From contig NC_079913.1 of NCBI RefSeq assembly GCF_024868665.1, positions 8,870,879 to 8,934,878 on the forward strand: 64,000 nucleotides of DNA, written 5' to 3'. The notes beneath the pieces are model-generated. The model had not been told where the DNA came from. It saw only the letters and a list, made by a program, of their open reading frames with translations, and did not search any database. The position numbers were made by a program, and so were the translations under genes. This DNA comes from Triplophysa rosa (taxonomy: Eukaryota > Chordata > Actinopteri > Cypriniformes > Nemacheilidae). Shown in pieces: positions 23,301-44,414 of the stretch; the stretch's first letter is position 1, and each line of letters begins with the position of its first letter.

Positions 23301-26300
23301 ACAAAACAAATAAACTAAATGAAGACAGAGATTTTGTACAGTTATTATTTGAATGGTGTCATTATCTATAACAATTTTCATAAAATTGTATTAACTGACA
23401 ATAATAATGCCAAATAGTACCAGATAATATCATAAATAATACCAAAATTTAATAACGACCATTTTTGCAATAGAACAATAAATGTATTTTTTCATGTAAT
23501 TAAATACTGTAGGGGGCGCACTGCATGTATATGAACAAAATAATACATATTAACCGAAAAACTGACATAAAAATGACCTGGGCCACGGTGACTGAAACTT
23601 CACTTTTACATCCACATCAGGAGCTGATAGCTTTTGGTGTCAGCAACATTTTTGGAGGATGTTTCTCGAGCTTTGTGGCCAGTACTGCCCTCTCACGGAC
23701 CGCCATACAGGAGAGCACAGGGGGGAAGAGCCAGGTAAAATGCATACGCTGTCACTTTAACACTTTCGCATCTGTGTGTGTGTAAATATAACCTAGATTT
23801 ACCTGCGTTCTGTTGATGCTTTTTTAGGTTGCTGGTATAATCTCGGCTTTAATGGTGATGATAGTGATCTTGGCTCTCGGGCCCTTTCTTCAGCCTCTGC
23901 AGAAGGTGTGGTAGAGAAACTGTGTGTGTTAATGTTTAGGCAGATAAAATAACTGAATAGTGCTTCTAAAAGAGAGGTCTTAATAGCTCAGGTGATGCTG
24001 ATGTTTAATAGGGGCTTTATGGATCTTTGATATTGTTGTCTCACATTCGAAACAACTCAGAGATATTAATGTAGAGGAAAGGTCAATAAACCCTGAATTC
24101 TGTAGTGAGAAATGAATCAGATGTTAAACATGAAATATTACACGAATACTTCATTATTATATTAATATATTACTAAAGAGCGTCATACACACGTTATCTT
24201 TGTTATTAATAAATACAGTATCAGATTCTCTATCAGTGGCTAATGCAACACGTTAAGTCGAATACCAACAGGATAACAAGTCCTGTATTATAAACTTCTC
24301 CCACTATCAAAAAATACAACGCAGTCATTATTCATCATGTATCAAAGTACAGAGACTTATCGTGATGTTTTCTTTCTCTGTCCAACAGTCAGTGTTGGCT
24401 GGTATTGTTATAGCCAACCTGAAAGGAATGTTCATGCAGATGTCCGAGGTGCCTGTACTCTGGAAACAGAACAGGACAGACGGTGTAAGTGTAACAAAAC
24501 AAACAAACAAAAAACATTATGAGATAAGTCTTGTGTCAGATATTTTAAAAAAAGCCATCAGATTGTGACAAACTGTCTTCAACATGCTGTAACATTGTTG
24601 CTTTCAGGCTGAAACCTCATTTTTTAAACACAGATTTTTGTCAGCATTCATGTAAATATTAAGCGATAAAAATTCTCGCTCTGCAGCTCATCTGGATAGC
24701 TACATGCCTGGCATGTATCGTATTGGGTTTAGATGTGGGTCTGCTGGCAGGCCTGGTATTTGAAATGGGCACAGTGGTGGTCCGAACACAGTTGTAAGTA
24801 TCAGTGTCTTATCAGTATCAATTTTTGTATAAACACATTTTTGTTGCTGGTTATGCAATTAAAGCACTTCCTGTACATTTGAAGTATAAAGCAGACGATT
24901 GTTCACCTGAAGTTATTATGAAGCAGTCAAACAAGGCAATCAATGAAACGTGTTATTTTACTGTATTAATGGCACCATAAAATCACTTGATATGCGATGT
25001 GTAACAATCAATTATAATCTCTGTAAGATATAAAATAGGAAATGATTAAGCATGGAAATTGACTGGTGACTTTAAATGCCTCTTGTGTTATTAAAATCAC
25101 ATTTTCACTTATTTCATTCAGCCCGTCCTGTTCTACCCTTGGAAACATGCCAGACACTGATATCTACAAAAACATGAAAGACTACAAAAACGTAAGACGT
25201 TAATTCTGTGTTGTCAAGTATAATAATTTGCTACAATACACCCCCCCAAAAGGATTACTTTCAAACCAGCGTCAGCTCAAAACGGGGCAAACCAAACTGA
25301 TGGGTTAAATTATCCTAGAAGATGTTTATTTTAGACCCAACAATGGGTTAAAACAACCCAGCATGGGTTAATCTATACCCCAACAGCTGGGTTTGTTCCG
25401 CTGGGTTGAAAATAACCCAGGAGTGCATGCTTCGTTAAAATATCTGATCTTGATTTATTTCCACTATTTATTCTTTTATTCCACCAATTTTATCTATTTT
25501 TTCAGATTACAGAAATACCTGGGATTAAGATTTTCAAATGCAACTCTCCCATTTACTTTGCAAACATTGATTATTTCAAAGAGAAATTAAGGGATGAGGT
25601 GGGTTTACTTTTCTTAAAAATAATTCAAATAACATGACATGAAGTCTGAAATGCTCAAATGTTGTGTATGTGTTTGTATATTGTTCACTATTAGTAAAGA
25701 TTATATAACATAAAAAATATACTGATGATTTATAGTAAAAGTAACCATTTTAAATTAGTAATATTAATATATTGTCAGAATAAAACCTTGTATCTCCAGA
25801 AACTGCCACTTTTCTAGTAATGATTTATGAAAATACTGAAAAATCATGACAAATTAAGATTAGAGGATCTGCCAGACAGCGGTGATATGATATAGATATA
25901 ATATATATGATATAGATATAATACATTCATATATAATATTAATTAGTTGAATGACTATGAAATAAATTCCCACAGGTGGGTTTTGATGCAGTACGAGTGT
26001 TCAAGAAAAGAAACAAAGCCTTGAAGAAGATTCACAAACTCATTAAAAAAGGAAAATTACAAGTTACAGAGGTGCTTCGTATACTCTATAAATTAGAAAT
26101 ATTTGCAATGCATTAGTGTATTTCTTCTTGGTAATATAATCAATGCTTTGACACATAGCATGAACTAAGACCACAATACAACGGTCCGCAGATCACTGAC
26201 CTGACATGAATTTCTTCACAGGATGGTTTGGCCACTGTGGCCTCAATGGGAGTAGATAACAAAGCCTTTGAGAGAGAACAGGGTCCTGAGGCAGTAAATG

Positions 26301-27630
26301 AGACAGTACAGGCAGACGTGAAGGTCCAGGTAGACTGGACATCAGAGCTGCCGGTCAGTGTGACAGTACCAAAGGTCCATATCCACAGCCTGGTGCTGGA
26401 TTTCTCTGCAGTCTCATTTCTGGATGTTGCATCTGCAAAGTCTCTAAAGCTGGTGAGCCTCTTGCTGTGTAATTTTAGTACTGTAAGAATAATGCATAGC
26501 CACAGTTAGACCATTCTGCTGCATTATATAACAAGAAAACAGTGAGTAGACATGCAAATACTATTCTAAGACACTACATTGTAATCTCATAACATGTCCA
26601 CATTTGTAATTTAAATATATATATATATATTCAGGTAACCTAAAATACAGAAAAAGCATTTATAAGTGAGCTATTCTTAGTTTGACTCCCTGAAAAAGTG
26701 TAACACCCTGTGGTGCTATGAAAACATTTCTTAGACATACAGTAGCAAAACTGGCTCATCCAATGCAGCATGTTTGGGGGCGGGGCCAACCTGTTTGTCA
26801 AGATGGAGGAGGGGTTTAGAAAACCTATTTATAAATAATATTTTGTTTTTTGGTAATAGTAGTGGGACAAAAAGTACAGTTTTCACTTTTAAGAATAATT
26901 CAAATGAAGTTTCTAATGCACAAAAGTATGAATTAGCGTATTACATCAGTGTTGTGTAAAGCATGTTTCTTTTCGAATGGTCCTGTACACTGAGCGTTGT
27001 AATAAGCAGGCTATTTATCTCTCATCTTCATAGGTCATAAAAGAATTTATACGAATTGGTGTCAGCGTCTACATCGCAGGCTGTGACGGTAAGATCTGGT
27101 TGGGTCACACAACGCTGTAATAAACTGCACTCAGAACAAGTAAATAACCTCAAGGCTCCTCATGTCACAGGTGAGCTTGTCAGAAGAATGGAGGCCTTGT
27201 CCTTCTTCGATGAGGAGGTCACCAGAGATCTGCTCTTCGTCTCTGTCCATGATGCCATTATCTACATCCAACTCGAAACATCTAGTGGAAATGCAGATGA
27301 TCTGTTAGCTGACAAGGTAAAAATTTGATTCCATCAATCGCCATTAAACTAAAATGTAAAGAAAACAACAAAATGCAAATGCAACAAAACCCTATTTTTA
27401 TAACATTTACCCTATTTATGTAGATTTCAGATGACAAAGAACCACCTCTTTTCACTGATGATGAGGACCTGATTGAGACCTACGACAACCAGCACTTGGT
27501 GAGCTTCAATCATTTGTTATTTTATGCGTAATTCGTCTTATCAGATAGCAGATAACGTGAATAAACAAGTCATCAAACAATAATTTTTGTCCGGTTTTAT
27601 CTCCAGGCTATTCATGGACTTTCAAACTGA
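20357..27630 (+). CDS. slc26a4: Pendrin, SLC26A4 anion exchanger
   Basis: Pendrin exchanges chloride for bicarbonate, iodide or other anions at apical membranes (inner ear, thyroid, kidney; ionocytes in fish). Coding exons: 20357-20493, 20565-20704, 20791-20901, 21019-21206, 21388-21552, 21740-21892, 22253-22335, 22822-22969, 23621-23734, 23828-23905, 24389-24484, 24687-24793, 25122-25191, 25506-25598, 25976-26071, 26222-26452, 27034-27088, 27171-27316, 27424-27498, 27607-27630. The total is 2310 nt, or 769 aa (human 780). The SLC26 signature [20 protein letters not shown] is in exon 3. The anion-site TALSR motif (Ser400, Arg401) and [12 protein letters not shown] are in exons 9-10. Two N-glycosylation sequons (N157, N162) lie in the first extracellular loop. 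A STAS domain spans about 535-735 ([24 protein letters not shown]). [14 protein letters not shown] and [15 protein letters not shown] match pendrin better than DRA. The start is the first of two adjacent ATGs. Confidence 0.95.
25301..25421. repeat. Low-complexity GGGTTA/AACCC repeat
   Basis: In slc26a4 intron 13 the motif gggtta and its complement aaccca recur about eight times, as in atgggttaaaacaaccca and ctgggttgaaaataaccc. This self-complementary repeat is common in fish introns. Confidence 0.6.
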
Positions 27631-28085
27631 GGATGGACTTGAATCACACTCTATCGTTTGACTGGACTCACTGGGAAACAAAGACAGCCTCCTCCGAGTC
27701 ATCTTCCGATAGAGTCAACGGTGGTCTTACTGCACCTTTGTCCTGGGAAAATGTGAACTGTGAGCCAGAAAGATGCACTGAAAAGAAAGAAAGTGGTTTT
27801 GTTTATGTCTCTTCACATCTGAATTGAAACATTACAGGAAATGCAGCTTTTTTATTTACCAAGAAATATTGTTAGCATTTTATGGCCTCATTTTTGAGGC
27901 ACTTTAGAATCATGCAGGAGATTGATCTTTTGATATCTAGACCTACAAATAGACAGTCTCCTTCCTTGCTCTACGCTCTCAGGGCCAGGAAGGAGATAGT
28001 GTGAAGTTTTAAGATGAATTTAGTGATGAAGGAAGTGACGCCACTGGTGAAACCTTGTAACCTTGTTTCCCACTAGAAATTTGGA

Positions 28086-28091
28086 AATAAA
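28086..28091 (+). terminator. Polyadenylation signal of slc26a4
   Basis: AATAAA lies about 455 nt after the slc26a4 stop codon and is followed by a T/G-rich stretch (tatgttatgtgttgtcgtgt), a typical cleavage-site context. Confidence 0.55.
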
Positions 28092-28285
28092 TTATCTATG
28101 TTATGTGTTGTCGTGTTTCTGCATTTGTCATCAGTCTGCTGACACTGACTTAGATGGGATGTCACTGTGGTCAGAAACAAAAAAGGGCTGTTATCTAATT
28201 TTCTCTCATTATGACAAATAGTGTACTTAAACTGAGTGACTCAAGTAAGAGATACTGTAATGTACGTTAGCTCTGAAGGGATTTT

Positions 28286-28577
28286 TTAAGGATTGTTCAC
28301 CCTAAAATAAATATTTTATCATCATTTATTCACCCTCATGCTGTTTAAAACCTGTAAGACCCTTTCTTCTGTGGAACACAAAAAAAAAAAATATGAGAAA
28401 TGTCTCGGTGGTTTTGTGTCCATACAATAGAAGTCAATGGGGGCCAATGTAGTTGGCTACCAACATTCTTCAAAATATCTTCTTTTGTATTCTGTAGAAG
28501 AAAGTCACACAGGTTTGGAATGACATGAGGGAGTAAATAATGAAATCATTTTTATTTTTGGATGAACAATACCTTAA
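28286..28577. repeat. TTAA-type palindromic MITE
   Basis: Near full-length copy. The left end is ttaaggattgttcaccc and the right end is gatgaacaataccttaa. The inner arms are 'cttcttctgtggaacaca' and 'caaaatatcttcttttgt', with 'gaagtcaatgggggcc' at the turn. Confidence 0.8.
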
Positions 28578-30022
28578 TACCTAATAGATCAGAATTAAGT
28601 AACCGAAAATATAGAAAGTGTCATTACATTTAATGAAATGTGTAGAGCAGTAAAAATGGCTTTTATAAAACATAACGTATTTGTGGGGACATTTTGGAAC
28701 ATCTGTCATTCCCAATTATAGCCAAACATGTACACACATTTTAAAACATGACAGAACGAGACCTTGCTCTTAAGATGAAACGTTCAAACAATAAAGCTCT
28801 TGTTTAATTTTTGTTGACATTCCTGCGTTGCTCTATCTGGAGGTCTTTTGTGTACTTAACACATTTAGCAACAGTAACTGAGCGCATTAAACACACAAGA
28901 AAATGTGTGCCTTATTCATACACTCACCACTGACCTCTCACTGGGTGACTCTGGCTTTCTAAGGTAAGTTGTCTTGAGTCTTTTCTCGTCTAGGATGTTT
29001 AAATCCTCCAAAAGCTAAGATTAAAAGTGCACAGGGTTACCAAAACGTCGATTGTGTGATTGATTATAGCATCAGGGCAAGTACTTCATTGGCACCTTTT
29101 CAAAGAATATTAAAAAAAATTATTTGTTGATGGAAAATATGATGTAATATGTGGCATGGGACGGCTTGTCAATTTGGAAATTAAGAGTTAAGAGATCTGA
29201 AATTGCCGCTCTCTTTATTGTCACTGAGGTCATCAATAATTCCAGCCATAAGAGTTTATTTTAGATTTAATACTGTAGTTACCATTGACACCTTATCTAT
29301 TTGTATGGCTCTAAGTGTAAAGTCTATGCTATAAAGCCAGACTTGAGCAATGGCAAATTGTATTTTAATATAAATGTACATATGAAAAATGATGAGGTCA
29401 ATATTTTTTACATGAACATTTTCCCTTTTAAGTTAACCACAAAAAATGTAAAATTGGCCAGTCTATGTATCATATATATTAAATATCTTATAAAAATGAT
29501 TTAATATTTTGTGACATATATGTCCAATGAACGACAAGTTAATTAGTAGTTTGTGTTATATGTAAATGCATTTAACATTATATAAATATTTAATTTAACA
29601 CACTAAATATTTGGATGTTTACTTACTTTATTTAAGTATATAAAAGCTAGAACATAATCAGAAATATCAAGCGTTATATCTGATATAAAACGATCATCTT
29701 CTCCCACCTATTATTTGTGTTAGTGATTCTACATGAGCTCATATATACTGGGATTTCTGAGAAACCATTTACAATCTAACAGACGTATCTCAAAGCCCCA
29801 TATCAAAGAGCTAGAGAAAACAGAAACATGAACTAATTTGATGATAAAAGCTGCAGGTTCAGATTTAAGAGAAGGTCTGGATTTACTCTTTCACAAATGA
29901 GATTTAAAGGACATGTTGACCAAATATCTTCTTGTGGAAAAAAAATGCAACTAATAAGAAAGAGGGCAATGTCTAAAACTGTAAAGTTAGACTACATGAA
30001 ATAGCTCAAAGGCAATATAATA

Positions 30023-30383
30023 TTAAAGGAACAGATGACCCAAAAATAAAAATTCTGTCATGAATTACTCAACCTTAAGTTGTTCTATATAAATGTGATT
30101 TGGTTGAACACAAAGAAAGATATTTGGAAAAATGTTAGCAAACTGAGATTTCTGTGGCACCACTGACTACCATTAAAATGTCAATGAACATTTTTTATTT
30201 ATTTATTTTGTGTTTCATTTTTTTTCTACTATGGTCAATGGTGCCCCAGAAATCTCAGTTGCTAACATTCTTCCTAATATATCTCTTTGTGTTCAACCAA
30301 ACAAATAAATACAGGTTTGGAACAAATTGAGAGCGGGCTATTCATTACAGAATTGTTTATTTTTGTGCGAACTATTCCTTTAA
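30023..30383. repeat. TTAA-type palindromic MITE
   Basis: The left end is ttaaaggaacagatgaccc and the right end is gcgaactattcctttaa. The centre holds mirrored 'aaatgttagcaaactgagat' and 'atctcagttgctaacatt', so the whole unit can fold on itself. Confidence 0.8.
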
Positions 30384-30639
30384 TTTGTGTTTTTCAGTAA
30401 ATGTAGTTTAAATGTATATAGTCATAAAAGCATAAATATATCTCTATATAAATATATTCACAGGTTTTTACTGTAATATTTAAATAATGTATGTTCTCAC
30501 ACAAACACACGCACATCGCAACTAAAGACGTTTCTGAATACAACTCATTCAAATGACAAGAATAGGAGGGTAATAAACAAAAATATTTTGAAATAATTTA
30601 TGGAATCTAGGTAAGAATAAATGTCATCGTCACTCAAAT

Positions 30640-31513
30640 AATGGTCATGTTTTTGGTTGGAAAGCCGGCCAGTAGAGAATTGCAGTAGTCCAGTCTTGAT
30701 ATGACCAGAGCTTGGACTAGTAGCTGAGAGGCATGCCCCGACAGGAACGGCCTGATTTTCCTGATATTGTAGAGCACATACCTGCAAGTTCGGGTGGTCG
30801 AACATCACCCCCAGGTTCCTTTTAGACTTGGTGGGTGTTATAGTTGAGGATCCGAGCTGAATGCTAAGGTGGTGTTCAATTGATGGGTGGGGAGTAACCA
30901 GGAGTTCTGTCTTGGAGAGGTTGAGTTGTAGGTGATGCTCTTTCATCCTAGAAGAGATGTCCAGAAGGCAGGCAGAGACACGGGCAGAGATGGTGGGGTC
31001 ATCTGGTAGAAAAGAGAAATAAAGCTGCGTATCATCTGCATAAAAATGGAATGAGAACCCATGTGCCTTAATAATTGGACCCAGGGAGGTGGTCTATATA
31101 GAACAGAGGAGAGGAGCAAGTACTGATCCCTGAGGAACTCCAGTTGTCAGCTGATGAGATCTGGATGTCTCGTCTCTCCAGGTTACTGTACCTTAAAGAT
31201 CTGCCTGTGAGATAAGAGTCAAACCAGTTGAGTGCAGTTCTAGGGATGTCCAGTTTGGAGAGAGTGGTTCACAGGTGGTTCACCTTGTCAAATGCAGCAG
31301 ATAGATCAAGCAGAATAAGGACAGATGACAAGGATTTAGCCCTTGCCTGCCATAGGTTTTCGACGACAGACAGGAGAGCGGTCTCCGTAGAATGTCCTTT
31401 CTTAAAGCCAGATTGTTGACTGTCCAGAAAGTCGTGCTGTGAGAGATAGGCAGAGAATTGGTTAAATACTACCCTTTCGAGGGCCTTGGAAAGGAAGGAA
31501 ATTGAGTGAGATT
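30640..31513 (-). pseudogene. L2-like LINE reverse transcriptase fragment
   Basis: On the minus strand the frame reads GVPQGSVLAPLLCSI, then (after an in-frame TAG at about 31094) FHFYADDTQLYFSF, KEHHLQLNLSKTELL and KSKRNLGVMFD. YADD at 31031-31042 is the reverse transcriptase catalytic motif, and the order of blocks matches L2/Maui-type non-LTR elements. Further upstream on the minus strand (to about 31513) the frame is heavily broken. The element lacks an endonuclease domain and its 3' end, so it is dead. Confidence 0.85.
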
Positions 31514-32790
31514 GGAAATAAGTTTGATGAATGAATTCTGATTAATTCTGAAAACTTTTCAAATGTGGGTGTAGACATTATTTACATCATTCACCATATG
31601 AGCCATAACAGAACGATTTCTGGTGAGATATCAGCAGAGTGCCTTAAACCCTTTTTACTATATTTACAATATACTGTATCATGATGTCTCATACCTTGAG
31701 AAATTAATGATCCGAGCAAATACTATGGTCCATACATCTGCAGTGCCAAAAGATTTGCCAACTGAAAACTGATGGGGTGATTGTTTATTGGAGAGAGGAA
31801 GCGAGTGATAGTGAGTGTGTGAGTATGGGTCTTCTGCCAGGTGTTTATCTGTAAGAACAATGGTCAGGGTTAAGATGAGATATATTGATAACTGTTAATT
31901 ATTAAAGACATGATAAGTCCACCAATGGAATTTATAAATGGACAGTATGTACTGTGAAAGATATCAGATAGATTAACTCAAATTATTTGGCGATCGGGAT
32001 CAACAGAGAGACTGGGAATTTTTTATTTATCAACACCTCAGGTAGGATTAGAACATTCAAACTACTGTATGTCTATCTTTCTATGCCCATCTTTTATGCA
32101 TAAATCTTTTAACTTTTGAAAATAAAATAAAAAAGGTAAAAACAATCACGATCTAACAATGGACAATTTATAAATATACAAAACTAATTGTTTGTTCGTA
32201 ATCAAGTAAAAAATGTACATTAACCAAAACATTAATATGTTAACATGTTAACTATTGTATTATATACTATACTTTTAACTACACAACATTATTACTATAA
32301 TACAACATTGTGTAAATACATTACTTGCGCTCGGTTGGTCAGCTCAGACATTTAATGGCTTTGTTCGCTGAGCTTAGCAACCAGTCTGTCTACGGACGTT
32401 TCTGGTATTAAAGACAAAATCCATAAACAAAATTTAGAGTTACTCGCCAGCACCTGTTGTGTATTATTAAAATGTTTAAACATCTGCTAAGAAAACAGTT
32501 TATCCAGCACATATGCAAAGATGTGAAATCTCTAAGATAACAGATCTATATCTGCTGGTAGACAGACATGGATGCCATCAAACACTCATAGATTTGAAAG
32601 TGTACTCCCATACATGCATGAGGTTTACTCAAAGTGCATTTAAGTAAACACCTGATTGTCAGTATTAATAAGACATACTGTGTATTACAGTGTTGGAGCT
32701 GATATTGATAGATGAATGTTATTTGGATACTGTGTTCTCTCACCACACATAGATCAGAAGGATTTCTTACGGCAGCTGTATTGGAGCACA

Positions 32791-40873
<8,083 letters not shown>

Positions 40874-41141
40874 AGAGAACTCAACCCATGCAGTCCACCC
40901 CATCATCAGTCCACGTTCACAATCAACAGTCCACGTTCACAATACAAATGAATGTACATAAACATTAACTTATTTTTTTGATTTTGTGTAGTGTATTATA
41001 CGCAAAATGAATGATTAAATGTGTTATTGTTAGATTTCAGGTAAACTAAGAACTCTCAGTTCCCTGTCATTGGCTTTCGTACACGTGACTTCTTTTTCGT
41101 CTTAAAAGTATGTATTTTATTGTGTTCTGTTTTTATCCTAC

Positions 41142-41147
41142 AATAAA
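41142..41147 (+). terminator. Polyadenylation signal of slc26a3
   Basis: The AATAAA is embedded in caataaaaaaataaac, about 270 nt downstream of the TAG stop, with a T-rich stretch after it. Confidence 0.55.
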
Positions 41148-41884
41148 AAAATAAACATTTTCTAAAAAATACGTTGTCCCCCAACTCAAGTTACTTCCCC
41201 ATGTTGTTACACGTGCAGATGTAATTCTTTTACTTTTACCATAGAGCACTGCATGTAATAAATCTACTTCCTGGCTGTAAACAAATAATTAGATGTACGA
41301 GAAAGCCAATGCTTGAGGAAATGAAGGTGGAGAGAAGTGTGTAAAATAAATGGTATAAATGGGGAGAAAAATGGCACTATTTCTTGAGAACTGGGCAGAA
41401 AGGCCTTCAGAATATAGAATGGATGTGTAACATAATACAGACAACAACAACAACAAAAAACATAAACATACAGATTTGGTTAGACCTAGATATTTCAGAG
41501 GCAGTTTAGGATTCAGTTTATCAGGAATTGTCCAGTAACAACATTTCCATCAAACAAAGAAATATTGATCCAGGAATGTTTTACTATATACACAATGATA
41601 CTGTATAAAACAAAATGGTCCACCGTCTGTTGTGCTTGTTGGACCAACATCAATTATTCAGTCACTTTGGCAAAAAGGAAGTATTTTTCTTTCTACCAAG
41701 CCTGCAAATAAGGAAGAATGACTCCAAAATTGTGGTGAAAACTATCAATGATTAAAAGTTTGCCATTGACTCTCATATTCACTGTCGTAAAACAAATGGC
41801 ATATCAAACAAAACAGACTATATATAACGCTCCATTCTGTGTTTGTCATCATCATACATATGAAAATCGTTGAGGTTTGTGTTG

Positions 41885-43011
41885 GGATTAAAATTTTCTG
41901 GTTTTAACGGACCACTTTCCATTGTATAGGCGAGTATGAAGTAAAGGAACATGCATTAAATAGCTTTATATGGTCAAACATTTAAAATATTTGGTCTTTG
42001 GTTTTAGACATGGGTGGAAGTTTTTACTCGAATCACTAACACAATGTGGCAGATCTGGTGACATCTATTGTGATCATGGCAGTGGTGCTTATTGTGAAGG
42101 AGATCAATGACAGATTCAAGTCAAACCTATCAGTGCTGATCCCTAGAAGTTATCGTAGTGGGTGTAAATACATGAGAACATTTGGGTAAAATCTCCTTAA
42201 TTAAATCTAACCAGTTCATGCAAATCTACCTAACAGACTGTTATAGCCTGATAAGTCTCTTATGGATTCGATTTCAAAGAGAGATTTGATGTGGTTGTGG
42301 AGATGATGACTGGGTGAGAATCTTTACAGAAAACTAATCTATTATCTAGAACTGGAGACTGTTCCAAACAATGCATCAGCTTCTATACATTTTATGCTTT
42401 ATAAGTATCTAGAGATCGTTTATCAAAAAATACAAAATTGTATCATTATTTATTCAGCTTCATGTTATTCAAAACCTCTATATTACTTTTTCTTCTGTGG
42501 AACACAAAAGAAGATATTTTGAAAAATGTCTCAGTGGTTTTGTGCCCATACAATGGAAATCAATGGGATCCAATGTTGTTTGGTTACCAACGTTTTTCAA
42601 AATATCTTCTTTTGTGTTCTGCAGAAAAAAAGAAAGTCATACAGGTTTGAGGTTTGTAATGACATAAGGGTGATTAAATGACGAAACCATTTTCATTTTT
42701 GCATGAATCATCATCCCTTTATACTTAGTTCCAAACACAAATCAACACTGCATAACATCTCTCTACTGATGTTAGATATGAATCTACAGTTTTGCCAAAT
42801 CTGGAAGTCATGGAGCAAACTGCAGTATAGAGGCCTTCCCTATGGCTAGTAGGAGCCTATATTCCCTATAGCCAGTAGCTATCTACTCTGTCAAACACAA
42901 CTACCTCATTGATGGAAACCAGGTTAGTTTGAAGCCTTTGATGCAAAACTAAATGGTTTTGTAAAATGGACAGTTATATATATAGTCATTTTTATGTAGG
43001 AGCTCATCGCC
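41885..43011 (+). pseudogene. Decayed slc26a3-like paralogue (exons 5-9 relics)
   Basis: Five exon relics occur in the correct order and strand about 1 kb after slc26a3. About 41885-41930 matches the end of exon 5 (SGFNGPLSIVY, with a frameshift before it). 42008-42160 matches exon 6 ([19 protein letters not shown]). 42237-42313 matches exon 7 (YGFDFKERFDVVV) with tandem stops TGA TAA in place of two codons and 6 bp deleted. About 42788-42922 matches exon 8, ending in VKHNYLIDGNQ and a preserved splice donor. 43000-43011 gives the first four codons of exon 9 (ELIA) after a preserved acceptor. Exons 1-4 and the rest are gone. Retained introns and splice sites show it arose by segmental duplication, not retrotransposition. 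Confidence 0.9.
42440..42722. repeat. TTAA-type MITE within the slc26a3-like relic
   Basis: The arms 'ttctgtggaacacaaaagaa' and 'aaaatatcttcttttgtgtt' mirror each other around 'gaaatcaatgggatcc'. Both ends are eroded. It sits between exon 7 and exon 8 of the relic. Confidence 0.7.
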
Positions 43012-43668
43012 AATCTACTGCTAAAATATACAGTAGCACACATTCATTATTGATTATTGCTAATAAATAATGGCTTCTCACAAACTAAAATGTTGTTTGG
43101 TAAACTATGTGGACAGATTGATAAACACTCGGCGAAGTAAATGATATGTACTTTATATAACAAAACAGCACTTTGGTAATTGAATTTAGTCAATAGGATA
43201 TTTCTTTTTAGCTTTTAGGTTGAGAAGCAATTAATGAAAACAATGCATACCTTCTGAAAACATGGTCATCGTAGCCACGTGAGACGACTCTACTTGTACA
43301 GGTGATTTTAGTTAGTGGAGAAGGCATTACTTTCATGAACATTGGGCACAAAGTGTTTCAGGTAACGTTATTTTTATGTACTTCAGCAGACGGTTTTTAT
43401 TGTTTTCATGAAAACCCGACGCTCGAGGCTCAGAACGTCTTTCCACGTTCTTCGATGGAACCGTGACGCAGGTCCTTCGTAGACCAATGAAAGATTGCGT
43501 TGTATGCGTCCCCGTAGCAGGATTTAAATATGAACTTTGCGGAATGAGAATTTTAACGATCGATTTATTTTTGTTTATCTGGTAAGCTGCTGTTACAAAT
43601 TCAACCGATTTGTTCCTGTGGAGTTTTTGATAACTTACGTTAGATCTAAACGTAACATTCAGACCTAT

Positions 43669-43873
43669 GCTGCGTTCCCGACACCTCGGATTTGGGATGT
43701 TTCCCACATCAACCCGGAAATTATTTTTTGGAACGGCGCTCTTTTAATGTTAATAAAACTTGCAATGTTAATCAATCATTAATAACAATTATGTTTTAAT
43801 GATACTAAATTCAGACGTTACTTCCGGGTTTGAGGTGAGACATATCCCAAATCTGAGGTGTCTGGAACGCAGC
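43669..43873. repeat. Short inverted-repeat MITE
   Basis: The left end gctgcgttcccgacacctcg and the right end, ending tctggaacgcagc, are inverted repeats extended by 'gatttgggat' and 'atcccaaatc'. It has about 200 bp and no coding capacity. No clear target duplication is seen. Confidence 0.7.
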
Positions 43874-44414
43874 ACTGCTCCCGTTTAAACAACAGCAATA
43901 TTTTTGTAAATATTTTGTAACATTTATGTAAAAGACTGTTGTTTAATTTGACACATGTTTAGATCATTATTTAATTAAATAAACCTAAAGAACTACAAAT
44001 TGTCCGCCATTCATTTAGGATAATATAGAAAAGCATTCCACAAGAAAATGTGGGTGTTATCCACGTGTTCTTTACAAGCTTACCCCTCAATAACCTGTCG
44101 TATAAAATATAACCTATAACCACAATTCATTGAAAAATATGAAATAAAACAAAAGAGTCTGATATGATTAGTACATTTAATTTTGCTTACATTCAAGAAA
44201 CAACACATTCAAAAATCAATACAAGCCCCTAGAATGCAGCATGTATGGGCTTTTATTAAAAAGTAAATGTTCAAATATCTGACAGTGACAGCCACAAGAT
44301 TTTAAAACACTGATCCCCACTATACAGTGAATAACTTTAGACTATAAATGACCATTCAAATCCCTGCCAGTTTAAGGAATCACTTTATTCAACAATAACA
44401 AAATAGACACTTTA

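Larger units (their letters stand above)
27631..32790. other. slc26a4 3' UTR and spacer before slc26a3
   Basis: The slc26a4 3' UTR follows the TGA at 27628-27630. An AATAAA at 28086-28091 is a good end signal; another lies at 28790-28795. The rest is AT-rich spacer with two palindromic MITEs and a LINE fragment. The slc26a3 coding exon begins at an acceptor (exon from 32753), so a non-coding first exon should lie upstream in this spacer; I could not place it. Confidence 0.5.
40874..44414. other. slc26a3 3' UTR, relic region and cbll1 3' UTR
   Basis: slc26a3 has an AATAAA at 41142-41147, about 270 nt after its stop. The slc26a3-like relic and two MITEs are listed separately. cbll1 has minus-strand AATAAA signals (tttatt) at 44384-44389 and 44252-44257. 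From 41170 to 41880 and from 43020 to 43660 I see nothing recognisable. Confidence 0.5.

Noticed and set aside
30545..30946. 133-codon minus-strand frame as an independent gene
   Set aside because: Its first half is part of a broken L2-like reverse transcriptase; the end (after about 30640) is unrelated flanking sequence.
43333..43707. 124-codon minus-strand frame upstream of the MITE at 43669
   Set aside because: It runs into the MITE terminus and shows no family motif; probably chance in repeat-derived DNA.
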